Below are positions 1 through 8,254 of a stretch of 15,605 bases of DNA, in pieces. Numbering within the stretch: the stretch's first letter is position 1; every line of letters starts with the position of its first letter. The stretch is from positions 31,465 through 47,069 of the forward strand of contig NSJX01000107.1 of the NCBI GenBank assembly GCA_002286715.1, given 5' to 3'. The DNA is from Dentipellis sp. KUC8613. Lineage: Eukaryota > Basidiomycota > Agaricomycetes > Russulales > Hericiaceae. The translations under genes and the position numbers were made by a program. The notes under the pieces were generated by a model. That model was given only the letters and a program-made list of their open reading frames with translations. It had not been told where the DNA came from and ran no database searches.

Positions 1-905
1 CCGCCCCCGCTCGCCCTCTTTCGCGCTCCCGCACGCCGTCTTCCGCCCCATGCCGCCACTTTCCGCCCTCCTGCTACCGCCACGTGTGCCCACCTCGTCC
101 TCTCGCGCCCCAACAGCGCCGCCTCATGGCCCCGCGTCGCCGTATGTTGCCGCCGCTCACCCCATCTCCTGACCATCCATGTCATCTCACGACCACCTGC
201 GCCGTATCCCGGTCGTGCATTCGCGCACCATGGGGCCTGATGACGCCGTCTGTGTGCCGCCCCGCGCCATCTCAACAACCTGCTGCCCCGTCTGCACCCC
301 GCGTCATCGTCTTTATGCCCCATCTACCGTCTTCGCGCCGTGCCGCACGCTCTCAGCCCCGCCTGCCGCGCTGTCTTGCCAACGCCGTCTCGCGCCCTAG
401 CGGCGCCTCTTCTCGTTCGCTGCCCTTCTCGCTGCCTACTCACCGCCTTCCCACTCCCCAGCGCCCGCCATCGTGCCGTCGTCACACGCCGTTGTGTTGC
501 TGCCACCCGCCCTCGCGCCACGGCCTCCCGCCCGTCGCGCCCTCTTGCGTCCTGTGGTGTGCCCCCCTCCGTATCACACCCTCACACCCTCACGCCCCTC
601 ACGCCGTCTTTGCAGCCTGCGTCCCTCGCGCCACCATTGCCCCTTCATCGCAGCTGTCTGAAGCCATTGTCAGGCCTGCATGCCCTGCCTTGTCGCACTA
701 TCTTGCCCCTCGCACCGTCTGGCCCCTCGCGCCGTCTGGCACTTCACGTGCCCCCCCCCTCGCTGCTTTCGTGCTGCCGTCGCATGCTGTTATGCTGTCG
801 TTATGCGCCGTCGCGTTCCCTCACTCAACGCCTCCTCGCGCTGCAGCCTTGTCGTGTCCTCTCGCACGTGCACCATGGCGCTGTGTTGTGCTGTGTGTTG
901 TGCAC
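1..905. repeat. GC array 1: CpG-rich degenerate minisatellite, C-rich on + strand
   Basis: The + strand is dominated by short, drifting blocks such as CGCCGTC, CGCGCC, CCCTCGCGCC and CACGCCCCTC, with no fixed period visible by eye. The array runs off the left edge. A block CGCCCTAGCGGCGCC near 394-408 contains, in reverse, the GCTAGGGCG part of the TTGCTARGG core found in the G-rich arrays, which places it in the same family in opposite orientation. Its right end, read on the minus strand (GTGCGAGAGGACACGACAAGG, spread over about 845-875), resembles 8350-8372 in array 4. It stops abruptly at about 905, where the AT-rich foldback element begins. Open frames cross it in all three + frames (for example 84-965 and 340-945), but they are Pro/Ala/Arg/Ser/His-rich and mutually overlapping, so I do not call them genes. 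Confidence 0.75.
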
Positions 906-914
906 AGTATGTTC

Positions 915-1816
915 ATTCTTCTTCTGTTCAATAACCAGGTATTGATAATTCCCTGGGGGATTTGAAGGGTGATGTTGGACCTTTGTGCAACAGCAAATTA
1001 CTTGAATATCATTATCTTAGTATAGTGTATTGTTTTATAGTTCTGACAATATAATGTCTTATCATTGTAATATCATTGCCCTGAATGGCAATGCAAGTTG
1101 TTGCAATAGTTGTAGGACTCCTAGTAACAGTGTACAAGCCTGATAATTTCTACACTGTCCAAACTATAGGGAGGAGAAACAGTGATGAAGTTACCATTGT
1201 AGATAACTATATACATAGAAAGAAATCTTCTTCCATAGCAACTGTAGCACTACCAAGAGGGTTATCATTGAAGATGGATATCTTTCTATCAGCTTATTAA
1301 GATTATCTGGCCTAGATTGCTCCATAGTCAGCTGCAATTTCTCAGATGTATGTCCATTTCACTTTCAGGATCATAAACAACCAAGGAGATCATTATGACA
1401 ATGTGAGTAAATATCCTGACAAATGTGAGTTGAATAACTAGAAGATGTAAGTACATCATGCAAAGAATGAATGATTATCAAACATGTGAAATCATGTAAT
1501 AAATTGGAATCAAGACACCCACCCCCAAAGATGAATCAGAACCTGCCGCTTGCCGGCCCACTCCTCACTAGTTACTCAACTTACCTTTATCAGAACATTT
1601 ACTCTTAATGCCTCCCTACAGTGTTCACACTATAGAAATATCATACTTGTACATTGTCACCACAAGTCCTGCATCTATCAAAACTCTATTGGCTTCATAC
1701 ACCACACTAAACTATAAAACTGATATGAAAATAATCAGGTATCACACAGACTCAATGCATCCCTACAAGAGTTCCAACAGAATTTTCAGTACCTGGATAT
1801 TGAATAAAAGAAGAAT
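915..1816. mobile_element. Foldback / long-inverted-repeat element, about 0.9 kb
   Basis: The two halves are inverted copies of each other. Segments that pair, by eye, are 915-950 with 1781-1816 (31 of 36 identical), 1031-1042 with 1709-1720, 1124-1145 with 1639-1660 (18 of 22), 1141-1174 with 1611-1643 (27 of 33 with one gap), and 1405-1439 with 1570-1604 (29 of 35). Weaker similarity links 1085-1123 to 1661-1693. The left half has about 230 bases (1175-1404) that are missing from the right half. The centre (1440-1569) carries the dispersed core motif described separately. No transposase is visible, so this would be a non-autonomous MITE or foldback type. The left end sits against GC array 1. 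The right end lies in ordinary AT-rich DNA with no clear target-site duplication. Short open frames at 1085-1300 and 1608-1856 fall inside the arms and are not credible genes. Confidence 0.65.
1530..1570 (+). repeat. Dispersed core motif, copy 1
   Basis: This segment reads GATGAATCAGAACCTGC, then CGCTTGCCGGCCCACTCC, then TCACTAGT. The same motif recurs at 7073-7107 (minus), 8110-8153 (plus, diverged), 12520-12566 (minus, nearly identical) and 12803-12837 (plus). A partial copy lies at 12751-12772 (minus). Here it sits in the middle of the foldback element. Its conservation is higher than that of the flanking arms. Confidence 0.7.
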
Positions 1817-2136
1817 AATCATGCCATCCAAAAGCATCATTCTGATTCAGCCATGAATCACTTTTAATTAGAGACAGCTCGCAGACGCGTCGAAACTTTT
1901 AATCGCGGAAACAGGCAATGAATTCCCACAGCCTTTTTGACGCATCAAACACTGGGCTGTGACTTCAAATTCATAGCTGAGCAGACTTCTATAATGATTC
2001 TTCAACGAATCTTTTCACTCAAGTAGAACATTTGGTTGTGTAAAAAAAGGAATTGAAATTTCTATGAATATATATAGTGTACATGGTGATAACTGGGACC
2101 TTCAAAACCTTCGTGACATGACATGAGAATCAGTTG
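1817..2136. other. AT-rich intergenic DNA, no gene seen
   Basis: Nothing here looks coding. A short diverged direct repeat is visible: GACGCGTCGAAAC at 1884-1896 and GACGCATCAAAC at 1939-1950. The stretch ends at the sharp switch into GC array 2, whose first core block (TTGCTAGGG) starts at 2137. Confidence 0.5.
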
Positions 2137-3074
2137 TTGCTAGGGCTGCACTGACGGCGACTTAGAGGGTGGGGCGGTGAGAGAGCATGCCACCTGTGCC
2201 ATTGCTAGGGGGTGCGCAGCAGCGACACACCCAGTGAGGCCGCCAGTTCGCAGGTCTGCCGCCGGTGAGAGGGCGTGTGGGGTGGCAAGCTGGCGCGCAG
2301 CTAGCGCCATTTCTACGGCGCGCGGGGCAGTGACACAGCACGCAGGTGCCGACATGGTGGGTGGAGCTGCCAGACGGCGGGAGGCGGCTGCGCGCAGGTC
2401 CAGATGGCGTGGTGTGGCGCAAGAGCGTCGCGTGGTGACGTGGTGCAAGAGGGTCGCCCAAAATGGCATAGACAGTGTGAAAGGGAAAGGTGCATGAGAG
2501 GGACAGTGCGCAGACGGTGAGCACACACAAAAAGGGAGGCGGAGGGGCAGAAACGAGGGCGCGCGAGAGGTACATACGGATGCGATACAGCGCGCAAGAT
2601 AAGATTAAACAGCCAGGAGGGCAAGAGGGAGGAGGTGCTGGCAAAGCAGCGAAGGAGGCGAGAGAGGCGCTGGCGGCACGACAACGACAGAGCGCATACG
2701 GGCACAGTGAAAGGTGAAGTGGCTTGGGAGGCAACATGGAGGTGCAGGCGGATGGCGCATACGGCCGCGAGAGATCGAGACGGGGGGAGCACAGGCGGCG
2801 AGCGTGCGCGAGACTGAGGGCAGAGCATACAACGTACGAGAAGGCGGTGAACGATGGCGGGAGGTGGAGAGCGACAGTGGCGAGGAGGGCAACGGCAGGA
2901 CCTGGAGGGCGACAAGGACACGAGCCGTGGGCACGGGCGCAAACGCGAAGGCGAGGACGCTGAGCGACAGTAGGAGGCGGCGTGCGCATGCATGAGACGG
3001 CAGGTGCAAAAGCGGGGTGACGCAGGTGACGCAGGCGGTGCGTGGCAGGCCACAGAAGCGAGAGAAAGAAGGGG
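2137..3074. repeat. GC array 2: G/A-rich on + strand
   Basis: This is a CpG-rich degenerate array with most purines on the + strand. The TTGCTAGGG core occurs at 2137 and 2202. Two stretches are shared with array 4: 2377-2458 with 8374-8452, and 2470-2564 with 8682-8776 (95 bases each, about 80 identical). In array 4 these two blocks are separated by about 230 bases that are absent here. Many differences are C/T or G/A changes that convert a CpG in one copy to TpG or CpA in the other. Open frames on both strands (for example 2162-2989 and 2313-3053 on minus) overlap one another and are Arg/Pro/Ser/His-rich; I reject them as genes. The array ends exactly at a hairpin, 3075-3096. Confidence 0.7.
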
Positions 3075-3096
3075 CGAGCCCGGTATCCCGGGCTCG
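3075..3096. repeat. Perfect 9-bp hairpin at left end of the 540-bp unit
   Basis: The arms are CGAGCCCGG and CCGGGCTCG around a TATC loop. All nine pairs are Watson-Crick. The hairpin marks the exact border between the G-rich array and the balanced unit. Confidence 0.85.
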
Positions 3097-3592
3097 CGCA
3101 GTCAGTCTATGCTGAATTCGAAACAGGTGACACGTACCTGCTATTCCCTTCCCTCTTTCTCTGTACTGCATCATGCATCATCGTACGCCTGCATGCATCT
3201 AACAAGCATGTGCACGACGTATTGAAGAAGCCGACCTGGAAAGGCAAACGGGAGAGTGAGACACGATGTAAGCGAGTCGTCAAACTGTGCTTCGATCTCC
3301 GCTTGACATTCCGACATGTCGCCGGATGCCGCCGCATCGAATGTACTGACGGACATTGAGCATTTGAGTCTCCGACTCAATCACAAGCCACAAGCGGCAG
3401 GCGCGACTTGTCTGCTGTGTGCATTGAGGCATTCACGCACCACCGCCCACCTCTCGCATTGCATCCAGCCACTATGCAATATTGGAGTCACAAAAACATG
3501 ACAGGCAGGAGAGAAACAGAAAGAGAGACCAGAGGTTTCGGGGCAATACAGGCACGTCACCGCCTCTTTTATTTTTCCTTCGACTGACCACG

Positions 3593-3614
3593 CGAGCCCG
3601 GGATACTGGGCTCG
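3593..3614. repeat. Near-perfect 9-bp hairpin at right end of the 540-bp unit
   Basis: The arms are CGAGCCCGG and CTGGGCTCG around a GATA loop, with one G-T pair. This is the inverted counterpart of 3075-3096. The C-rich array starts immediately after it. Confidence 0.85.
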
Positions 3615-5988
3615 AACTCTTTGCGCATCCGCATCCATACACTCTCCCACCACGCCCACCATTTCCCTCTCGCACTCACCGCTGTCCTCACGCACCACCG
3701 TGCCGCCCTCACTCGCACTCGCGCCCCGCAGCCACCCTCGCCGCCATCTCGCGCCCACCATCGCCCTCATACGTTCCACAGTCGCCCTCACGCGCACTGT
3801 GCCGCCCTCGCTCGCGCCCTGGCGCCCCGCGTACGCGACCTCTTCGCGCTGTACGTGACCTTTTCGCCCTCCCCGCGCTCTCCCTGCGCCGTTCGCGCCC
3901 TGCACGCGCCGTCCGCCGCCTCCGCGCACCGTCTGCGCCGTTCCTGCGCCGTCCACGCCGTGTGCGCGCCATCTAGGCGTGCTCCATGCGCCTCAGCCGC
4001 CCTCTGGACCCTCCAACCACCCTGAGCCGCCCTCTCCGCCGCCGTTTGGTACTGTACGCGCCCTCTTCGCGCTGTACACGACCTCTTCGCCCTCCCTGCG
4101 CCCTCCCCGCGCCCTCCCCGCCGCCGTCTGGTGCCGCACCGCACCACACACCGACACTGTCCCGCCATTGCACACCCACCCTCTCTTGCCGCCTCGCGCG
4201 CTTGTCCCTCACGTGGACCTCTCGCGCTGCCCAGCCGCCCTCGTGCGCCTTACAGCCGCCCCCACCCGCCTCAGGCCACCTTCACTCGCGCCCTCGAACC
4301 CCGCACAGGCTCTCGTGCCCCGCCCGCGCCGTCTCGTGCCCACCGCCGCCCTCACGCGCCCAAGCGAAGCCCCCTCGCGCCCCACCGATGCCGCCTCGCG
4401 CAGTCGCCAGCCCCAGCCCTGCCGTCGCGCCCCAGGACCTTCGCGCGCCATCGCACGCCCTCATGCAGCCGCCGAGGTCCGTCGTGGCACTGCCAGTCGA
4501 CCTCGCACGCCACCAGGCGTACTCGCATCGCCGTCACGTACCGCCGTTGCGCCGCGACCACGTGCCGTCGCCCCGCTATCATGCGCAGCAGCGCCGCCGT
4601 TCCGAGGCGAGGGACCCCACACCGACGCCGTCAGCCTCCTCGCTGCTGTTGCGTGTCCCCGCGGCGCCATCCTGCACCCGAGCGACGGCCGCGCGTCCTC
4701 GCGCTGCCGTCACTCGTGGCCACGCCGCCGTCACATGCCCCACCGGCGCCGTTTTGTGGCTCGGGAGCCCATGCCGCTTTCGCATGCCCACACCGCCCTC
4801 GCATGCCCACACCGCCCCTTCGCCGCCATCATGCTCCCCCTGGCCACCCACACGCGCCCCGCCCCGCCGTCTTCGCGCCGCGCACCGCATTCTCGACCCC
4901 TCACAGCACCGCCCTTCCGCCCTGCGGGCTGTCTCGCGCCCACTCCGCCGTGTCGCGCCCCGTCGTGCGCCCTCAGGCCCCATCAGGCCCTGCCATCTCT
5001 TACGCCCTCGCACGCCCCCACACCGCCCCCACATCACAATAACGAGCAGTGTCTCGTGGCCCTGCGCCGCCGCATCAAGCCTGGCGACCTCGTCTCGTGG
5101 CTCGTGGCCCTGCGCCGCCCTCACACCCTCTCGCGCTACCGCCACGCGCCCCTGTGCGTCTCACGCGCGCTCTCTCGTGGCCTGCGGCCCCGTGCGGTCC
5201 TCGTGCGCCCTCTCGCTGCTGTTCCGTGCTGTCGGCACGCACCCCCTCGGCACGCGCCCCCGCGTCACCGTCACGCGTGACCACGCCGCCATCACGCGCC
5301 CCAGCGGTGTCGTTTCGTGGCTCTGGCCCCGCGCCGCCCTCCCACGCCCTCCCGCTGCCGCCACACGCTCACGCCACGCCCCTGCAAGCGCTCGCGTGTC
5401 GCCGCCAGCCCTCGCTTTGCGTCTGCCGCCCCGCGACCGCTGTCTCACGCCCCGTCGGCTTGTCTGGTGGCGTCACCTTCCCGTCTCATGACTCCTGATG
5501 CCATGCCGCTGTCTCGCGGCCCACCAACGCCGTCTCGCGCCCCTGCACCGTCACTATCAACTGCACGCGCCCGCCCTCGCGTGCCCCTCGCGCCCTCTCG
5601 CCTCTCCTCACGCAACCCCTCGCACTCACTATCACGCCCCCTCCTCGCCGTCACTTGCGCTCGCTTGCCGCCACCCGCACTCGCTCTGCCACGCGCCGTC
5701 GTCACGCACCCTAGCACCGCCATCATGCGCCCAAGCGGCGTCGGCTTGTGCCCATGGCCCGCCCCATCTCGCTCTTATCCCCGCCGCTGTTTTGCGCCCA
5801 CAAACCAATGTCGTGCGGGTGCGTCCGCGCCACCTTCCAGCCCATCTCGTCCTCCGCCGCGCTCTATCAGCTGTACCATGTGCGCGTCGGCCGCATTGTG
5901 CTCGCCGTCCGCCCTTCGTATACGCCCTTTTTCTTGCTGTCTCGTGCCCGCATGCCTCCATTGGCTGTGTCGTGCTCGCGTCTGCTGC
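3615..5988. repeat. GC array 3: C-rich on + strand
   Basis: This is a CpG-rich degenerate array with pyrimidines on the + strand. Internal repeats are visible. A 42-base block at 3831-3872 recurs at 4054-4095 (38 of 42 identical, offset 223). A 19-base unit (CGCATGCCCACACCGCCCT) is tandem at 4781-4818. CTCGTGGCCCTGCGCCGCC occurs identically at 5053 and 5101. A reversed core-like block, CCCTAGCACCGCC, lies near 5710. Open frames of 433 and 501 codons (3979-5280 and 3986-5491) overlap each other almost fully in two frames and contain only low-complexity Pro/Ala/Arg/Ser/His sequence, so they are not called as genes. The array ends at about 5988, where AT-rich repeat U1 begins. Confidence 0.75.
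4781..4818 (+). repeat. Two-copy 19-bp tandem repeat in GC array 3
   Basis: The unit CGCATGCCCACACCGCCCT begins at 4781 and again at 4800. The second copy has one extra C near its end. It shows that the array still carries recognisable local tandem duplications. Confidence 0.75.
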
Positions 5989-6294
5989 GAAGTAATAAAA
6001 GTCTGGCATAAGTATCAGTTGTAGAGTTACTACAAAACACTCTATACTTTAAAATTCGCTTTTTTGGATATGTAATAAAATGGGATAAAATTGTTTAAGA
6101 TCAAGTCAAGTCAAGTCAAGTCAGATAAAAGCAGAAAAACATGACTAAAATTGAGAAAATTTGAATAAAATTGAATAAAATCAGATAAAATTGAGGAGAA
6201 ATCAGATAAAGTTGAATCAAACAAGATTGGATAGGATAAGATTAGATAAGATCAGAAGTACTTCAGTAAGCTCAGACTCAACTTCAAATAATTG
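5989..6294 (+). repeat. AT-rich repeat family, copy U1
   Basis: The order of landmarks is AAGTAATAAAAGTC, then CTACAAAACACTC, then GTAATAAAATGGGATAAAATT, a stretch of GAATAAAATT/CAGATAAAATT decamers, and CAGTAAGCTCAGACTCAAC near the end. It shares this order with U2 and U3 downstream and, inverted, with U4. It begins directly where GC array 3 stops. It contains a short TCAAG microsatellite at 6101-6120. Confidence 0.65.
6101..6120 (+). repeat. (TCAAG)4 microsatellite
   Basis: Four exact TCAAG units in a row lie within U1, followed by a partial TCAG. At the matching place in U2 there is only a diverged single motif, so the expansion is specific to this copy. Confidence 0.85.
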
Positions 6295-6387
6295 ACAACT
6301 GTTTCGAGATTGATAGATTGCACAAAAATTCTTTTGCAGTCGTGTATCAGGAGTGCTTGGAGAGTTTCATGCTCCACCTACTGAATT

Positions 6388-6612
6388 TTGCAGCTGGCAT
6401 TGGCAGACATGCACGGTGGCATTGATGGCTTCAGTAGGGGCACAAAACCTGTGACATGTGACTGTGCAAAAAGTTGTCGAAAAGGTCTATTGATCTCTAA
6501 ACAGCTGGAAGCAGGCCAGAAAGTGAAAGTAACAAGAGTCAGTCTTATAAGATCATCACAAACACTACACACTTCAAAATCCACTTTTTGCATGTGTAAT
6601 AAAATACAATAA
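6388..6612 (+). other. Open frame of 74 codons with an integrase-like peptide; doubtful
   Basis: The frame starts with ATG at 6388. Residues 8-17 (6409-6438) read MHGGIDGFSR. This resembles the HGxIDGYSR-type stretch around the first catalytic Asp of the rve-like integrase domain carried by some eukaryotic DNA transposons. The resemblance is from memory of the family and covers only about ten residues. No further catalytic residues can be recognised. The C-terminal third runs into AT-rich repeat U2. It may be a small relic of a transposon gene, or chance. No start or splice signal supports expression. Confidence 0.15.
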
Positions 6613-6775
6613 AATGCAAAAAATTTTGTATAAGATCAGATCAAGCAAAAGCAAGGCAGAAAAATTAGGAGAAATTGAATAAGATTGAATAAAATCAGGG
6701 AAAATCAAATCAAGCTAGGTACAATTAGAAAAGATGAGCCAAATTCCAGTAAGCTCAGATTTGACTTAAAATAAC
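6527..6775 (+). repeat. AT-rich repeat family, copy U2
   Basis: The landmarks occur in the same order as in U1: AAGTAACAAGAGTC, CACAAACACTACACAC, GTGTAATAAAATACAATAAAATGC, then CCAGTAAGCTCAGATTTGAC. U1 and U2 are separated by about 230 unrelated bases that hold the doubtful integrase-like peptide. Confidence 0.6.
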
Positions 6776-6851
6776 CAAAGTAGAATAGATCAAATTTCAA
6801 AAAATATTGAGAGTGATCAATTGTGACACATGTTAGAATGAACAAGAAGCA

Positions 6852-7070
6852 AAAGTAACAAAAGTCTGACTTTGAAGATCAATATTATCACTGCACATCA
6901 AAGTTCACATTTCCTACATGAGATAAATTCTTATAAAATGCAGAAGAATTGCATTGAATCAGAATAAGTTAGATGAAGCTACATAGTTCAAACAAATTAG
7001 ATAAAATTGAATAAATTCAAGCAAGTGAAGTCAAAGGAAAGCAAATAATTTCAGACTCACTTTCAAATAG
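6852..7070 (+). repeat. AT-rich repeat family, copy U3
   Basis: This is the most diverged direct copy. It keeps AAAGTAACAAAAGTCTGAC, CACTGCACATCAAAGTTCACAT, a run of AATAAG/ATAAAATT blocks, and TTTCAGACTCACTTTCAAATAG at the end. The core motif at 7073-7107 follows almost immediately. Confidence 0.5.
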
Positions 7071-7072
7071 GG

Positions 7073-7107
7073 TGGAGTAGGCTGGCAAGCGGCAGGATCT
7101 GATTCAT
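7073..7107 (-). repeat. Dispersed core motif, copy 2
   Basis: On the minus strand it reads ATGAATCAGATCCTGCC, then GCTTGCCAGCCTACTCC. It differs from copy 1 at only a few positions over 34 bases, but the flanks outside the motif do not match the foldback element. This suggests either a heavily decayed copy or that the motif moves independently. Confidence 0.6.
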
Positions 7108-7169
7108 TGATGTTTTACTTTATGAGATTTTGTAAACCATTTCCAATCATTAGAGTTCATTTTGTACAG

Positions 7170-7302
7170 GCTTCAGCTTTTCTTTAATCACTGTGAAATT
7201 CTACATATAGATGCACTATCATTAGATTCACATACAATACAAATTTCATAATTTTTGAATGTCTGTATCTCTCATAAATTCAAATTTGTATTGAGCTGAA
7301 GC
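7170..7302. repeat. Split palindrome
   Basis: The right arm at 7282-7302 is continuous (AAATTTGTATTG then AGCTGAAGC). Its exact complement on the left is present in two pieces: GCTTCAGCT at 7170-7178 and CAATACAAATTT at 7235-7246, separated by 56 bases (7179-7234). All 21 positions pair. The simplest reading is a palindrome whose left arm was interrupted by a 56-bp insertion. Confidence 0.7.
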
Positions 7303-7574
7303 AGTAGTTTGGCTTGAGAGGAATGAGGTTTTCAAGCCAGAATCATCCTATCTTCTCATGGTGCTTGGTACAGGGGTTGTTTTGCTTGTAATGAATGTTA
7401 TTAAATTAAAGGAGTAGAGAAATTTTTCATTATCCTAAAAGAGACAACTTTGGGTGAAGTTGTCCTGTCTCTCTCTTACCTGGCCATTGAATCATTATCC
7501 CTTAGAGCAAGAGCATCATTCTCCATAGTTGAGCTTTGGTAAATGTAAAGTAAGGCAAAAGATATCACTCTTCT
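7303..7574. other. AT-rich DNA with one stable hairpin, no gene seen
   Basis: A perfect 8-bp hairpin lies at 7443-7464, with arms GACAACTT and AAGTTGTC around a TGGGTG loop. It is followed by the pyrimidine run CCTGTCTCTCTCTTACC. No coding region is apparent. Confidence 0.5.
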
Positions 7575-7825
7575 TTCTTTTATTATGATCTGACTTTACT
7601 TGATTTTATTGAATTTTATCGAATTTCATTTGATTATGTTTCATTTCTTTTGATTCTATATGACTTGATTTCCTTTTATAAGTATAACCATGACTTTGCT
7701 TTATTGAACACAATTTTTTCCTATTTTTCCCGATTTTATTCGATTTTATTCAGCCATCCTACAGCTGTATGTAGTGTTTGTAGTGCCACTACAATAGCTG
7801 TATAAGCTGGACTATTGTGCTTTAA
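7575..7825 (-). repeat. AT-rich repeat family, copy U4, inverted
   Basis: Read on the minus strand it shows the U1-U3 landmarks in order: AATAGTCCAGCTTATAC, ACTACAAACACTACATAC, GAATAAAATCGAATAAAATC, then further ATAAAATTCAATAAAATC blocks. It is inverted relative to U1-U3, so 5989-7825 forms a second foldback-like arrangement with the split palindrome in its middle. Confidence 0.6.
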
Positions 7826-7860
7826 AGGGCAGCATGTATAACATAAACATTGGTACCCTA

Positions 7861-8080
7861 CTACAGCCATATGGCCTAATGGTTAACCCAATGTACATGC
7901 ATTTCGGTGCTAGGCACAAGGCTGCTGGTTCAAACCTGGCTCAGGCCATAAAATGCAATTGGCTTTTGGTGGAGCCATGTCATCGGGGACGCGGAATGAC
8001 ACACTCGATGAAACTACATAAGTTAGATCACCACTATAACTCTTTGCATCAAGAACTTATTAATATCATTACAATTTGAA
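7861..8080 (+). mobile_element. tRNA-derived SINE copy
   Basis: An A-box-like TGGCCTAATGG lies at 7872-7882 and a B-box-like GGTTCAAACCT at 7927-7937, about 55 bases apart from start to start, as in internal pol III promoters. The sequence around them does not close a proper acceptor stem, so it is not a functional tRNA gene. The body that follows contains GAGCCATGTCATCGGGG and ACACTCGATGAAACTAC (about 7973-8018), which recurs twice, as an inverted pair, at 11489-11585. The 3' end is AT-rich. No clear target-site duplication was found. An 81-codon open frame across it is incidental. Confidence 0.6.
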
Positions 8081-8109
8081 GTTGCAGAAAGTGAATGTTC
8101 TTCCCTAGC

Positions 8110-8153
8110 TGAATCAGATCTGCCGCACTTGTGACGGCCCACTCCCAACTAGT
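8110..8153 (+). repeat. Dispersed core motif, copy 3 (diverged)
   Basis: This reads GCTGAATCAGATCTGCCGC, then ACTTGTGACGGCCCACTCCC, then AACTAGTAAC. It carries small insertions relative to copy 1 but keeps GAATCAGA, GGCCCACTCC and ACTAGT in the same order. Confidence 0.5.
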
Positions 8154-8254
8154 AACAGAGCCACATATGTTGGTACTGACATCAAGCCTGCTATGACACA
8201 CAACACACAGTAGCCACTATTGAATGCCGGCATTGAAAAGTTGCAGTATAGAAG

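Larger units (their letters stand above)
3075..3614. mobile_element. 540-bp hairpin-ended inverted-repeat unit between two opposed GC arrays
   Basis: The base composition is balanced, unlike both neighbours. The terminal 90 bases on the left (3075-3164) and 98 on the right (3517-3614) are imperfect inverted repeats. They share the hairpin, a GACTGA block, a GGTGAC(AC)GTRCCTG block and a CTCTTTCTCTGT-like pyrimidine block. Each extreme end is itself self-complementary (3075-3096 and 3593-3614). The interior (3165-3516) contains no convincing coding region. Open frames that cross it (3042-3359 on plus, 3381-3956 on minus) run out into the arrays. GC array 2 lies on one side and GC array 3, in opposite orientation, on the other. 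It could be a non-autonomous element, or the arm junction of a larger inverted duplication whose arms are the arrays. Confidence 0.6.

Noticed and set aside
84..965. 293-codon open frame on the + strand across array 1
   Set aside because: It has the same low-complexity composition, overlaps other open frames, and runs through the array border into the foldback element.
1085..1300. 71-codon frame with a hydrophobic start
   Set aside because: It lies inside the left arm of the foldback element, where sequence is explained by inverted-repeat structure. No family is recognisable.
2137..3074. Telomeric or subtelomeric repeat tract
   Set aside because: No run of TTAGGG-type or other fixed short telomere unit is present; the G-rich units drift in sequence and length.
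3979..5491. Two very long overlapping open frames (433 and 501 codons) on the + strand
   Set aside because: They occupy the same DNA in two frames, lack any domain-like sequence, and contain only Pro/Ala/Arg/Ser/His-rich low complexity. C-rich DNA has few stop codons, so long frames are expected by chance.
7861..7945. Functional tRNA gene
   Set aside because: A and B boxes are present, but I could not form an acceptor stem or a proper D stem, and the downstream body recurs elsewhere. A SINE head is the better reading.
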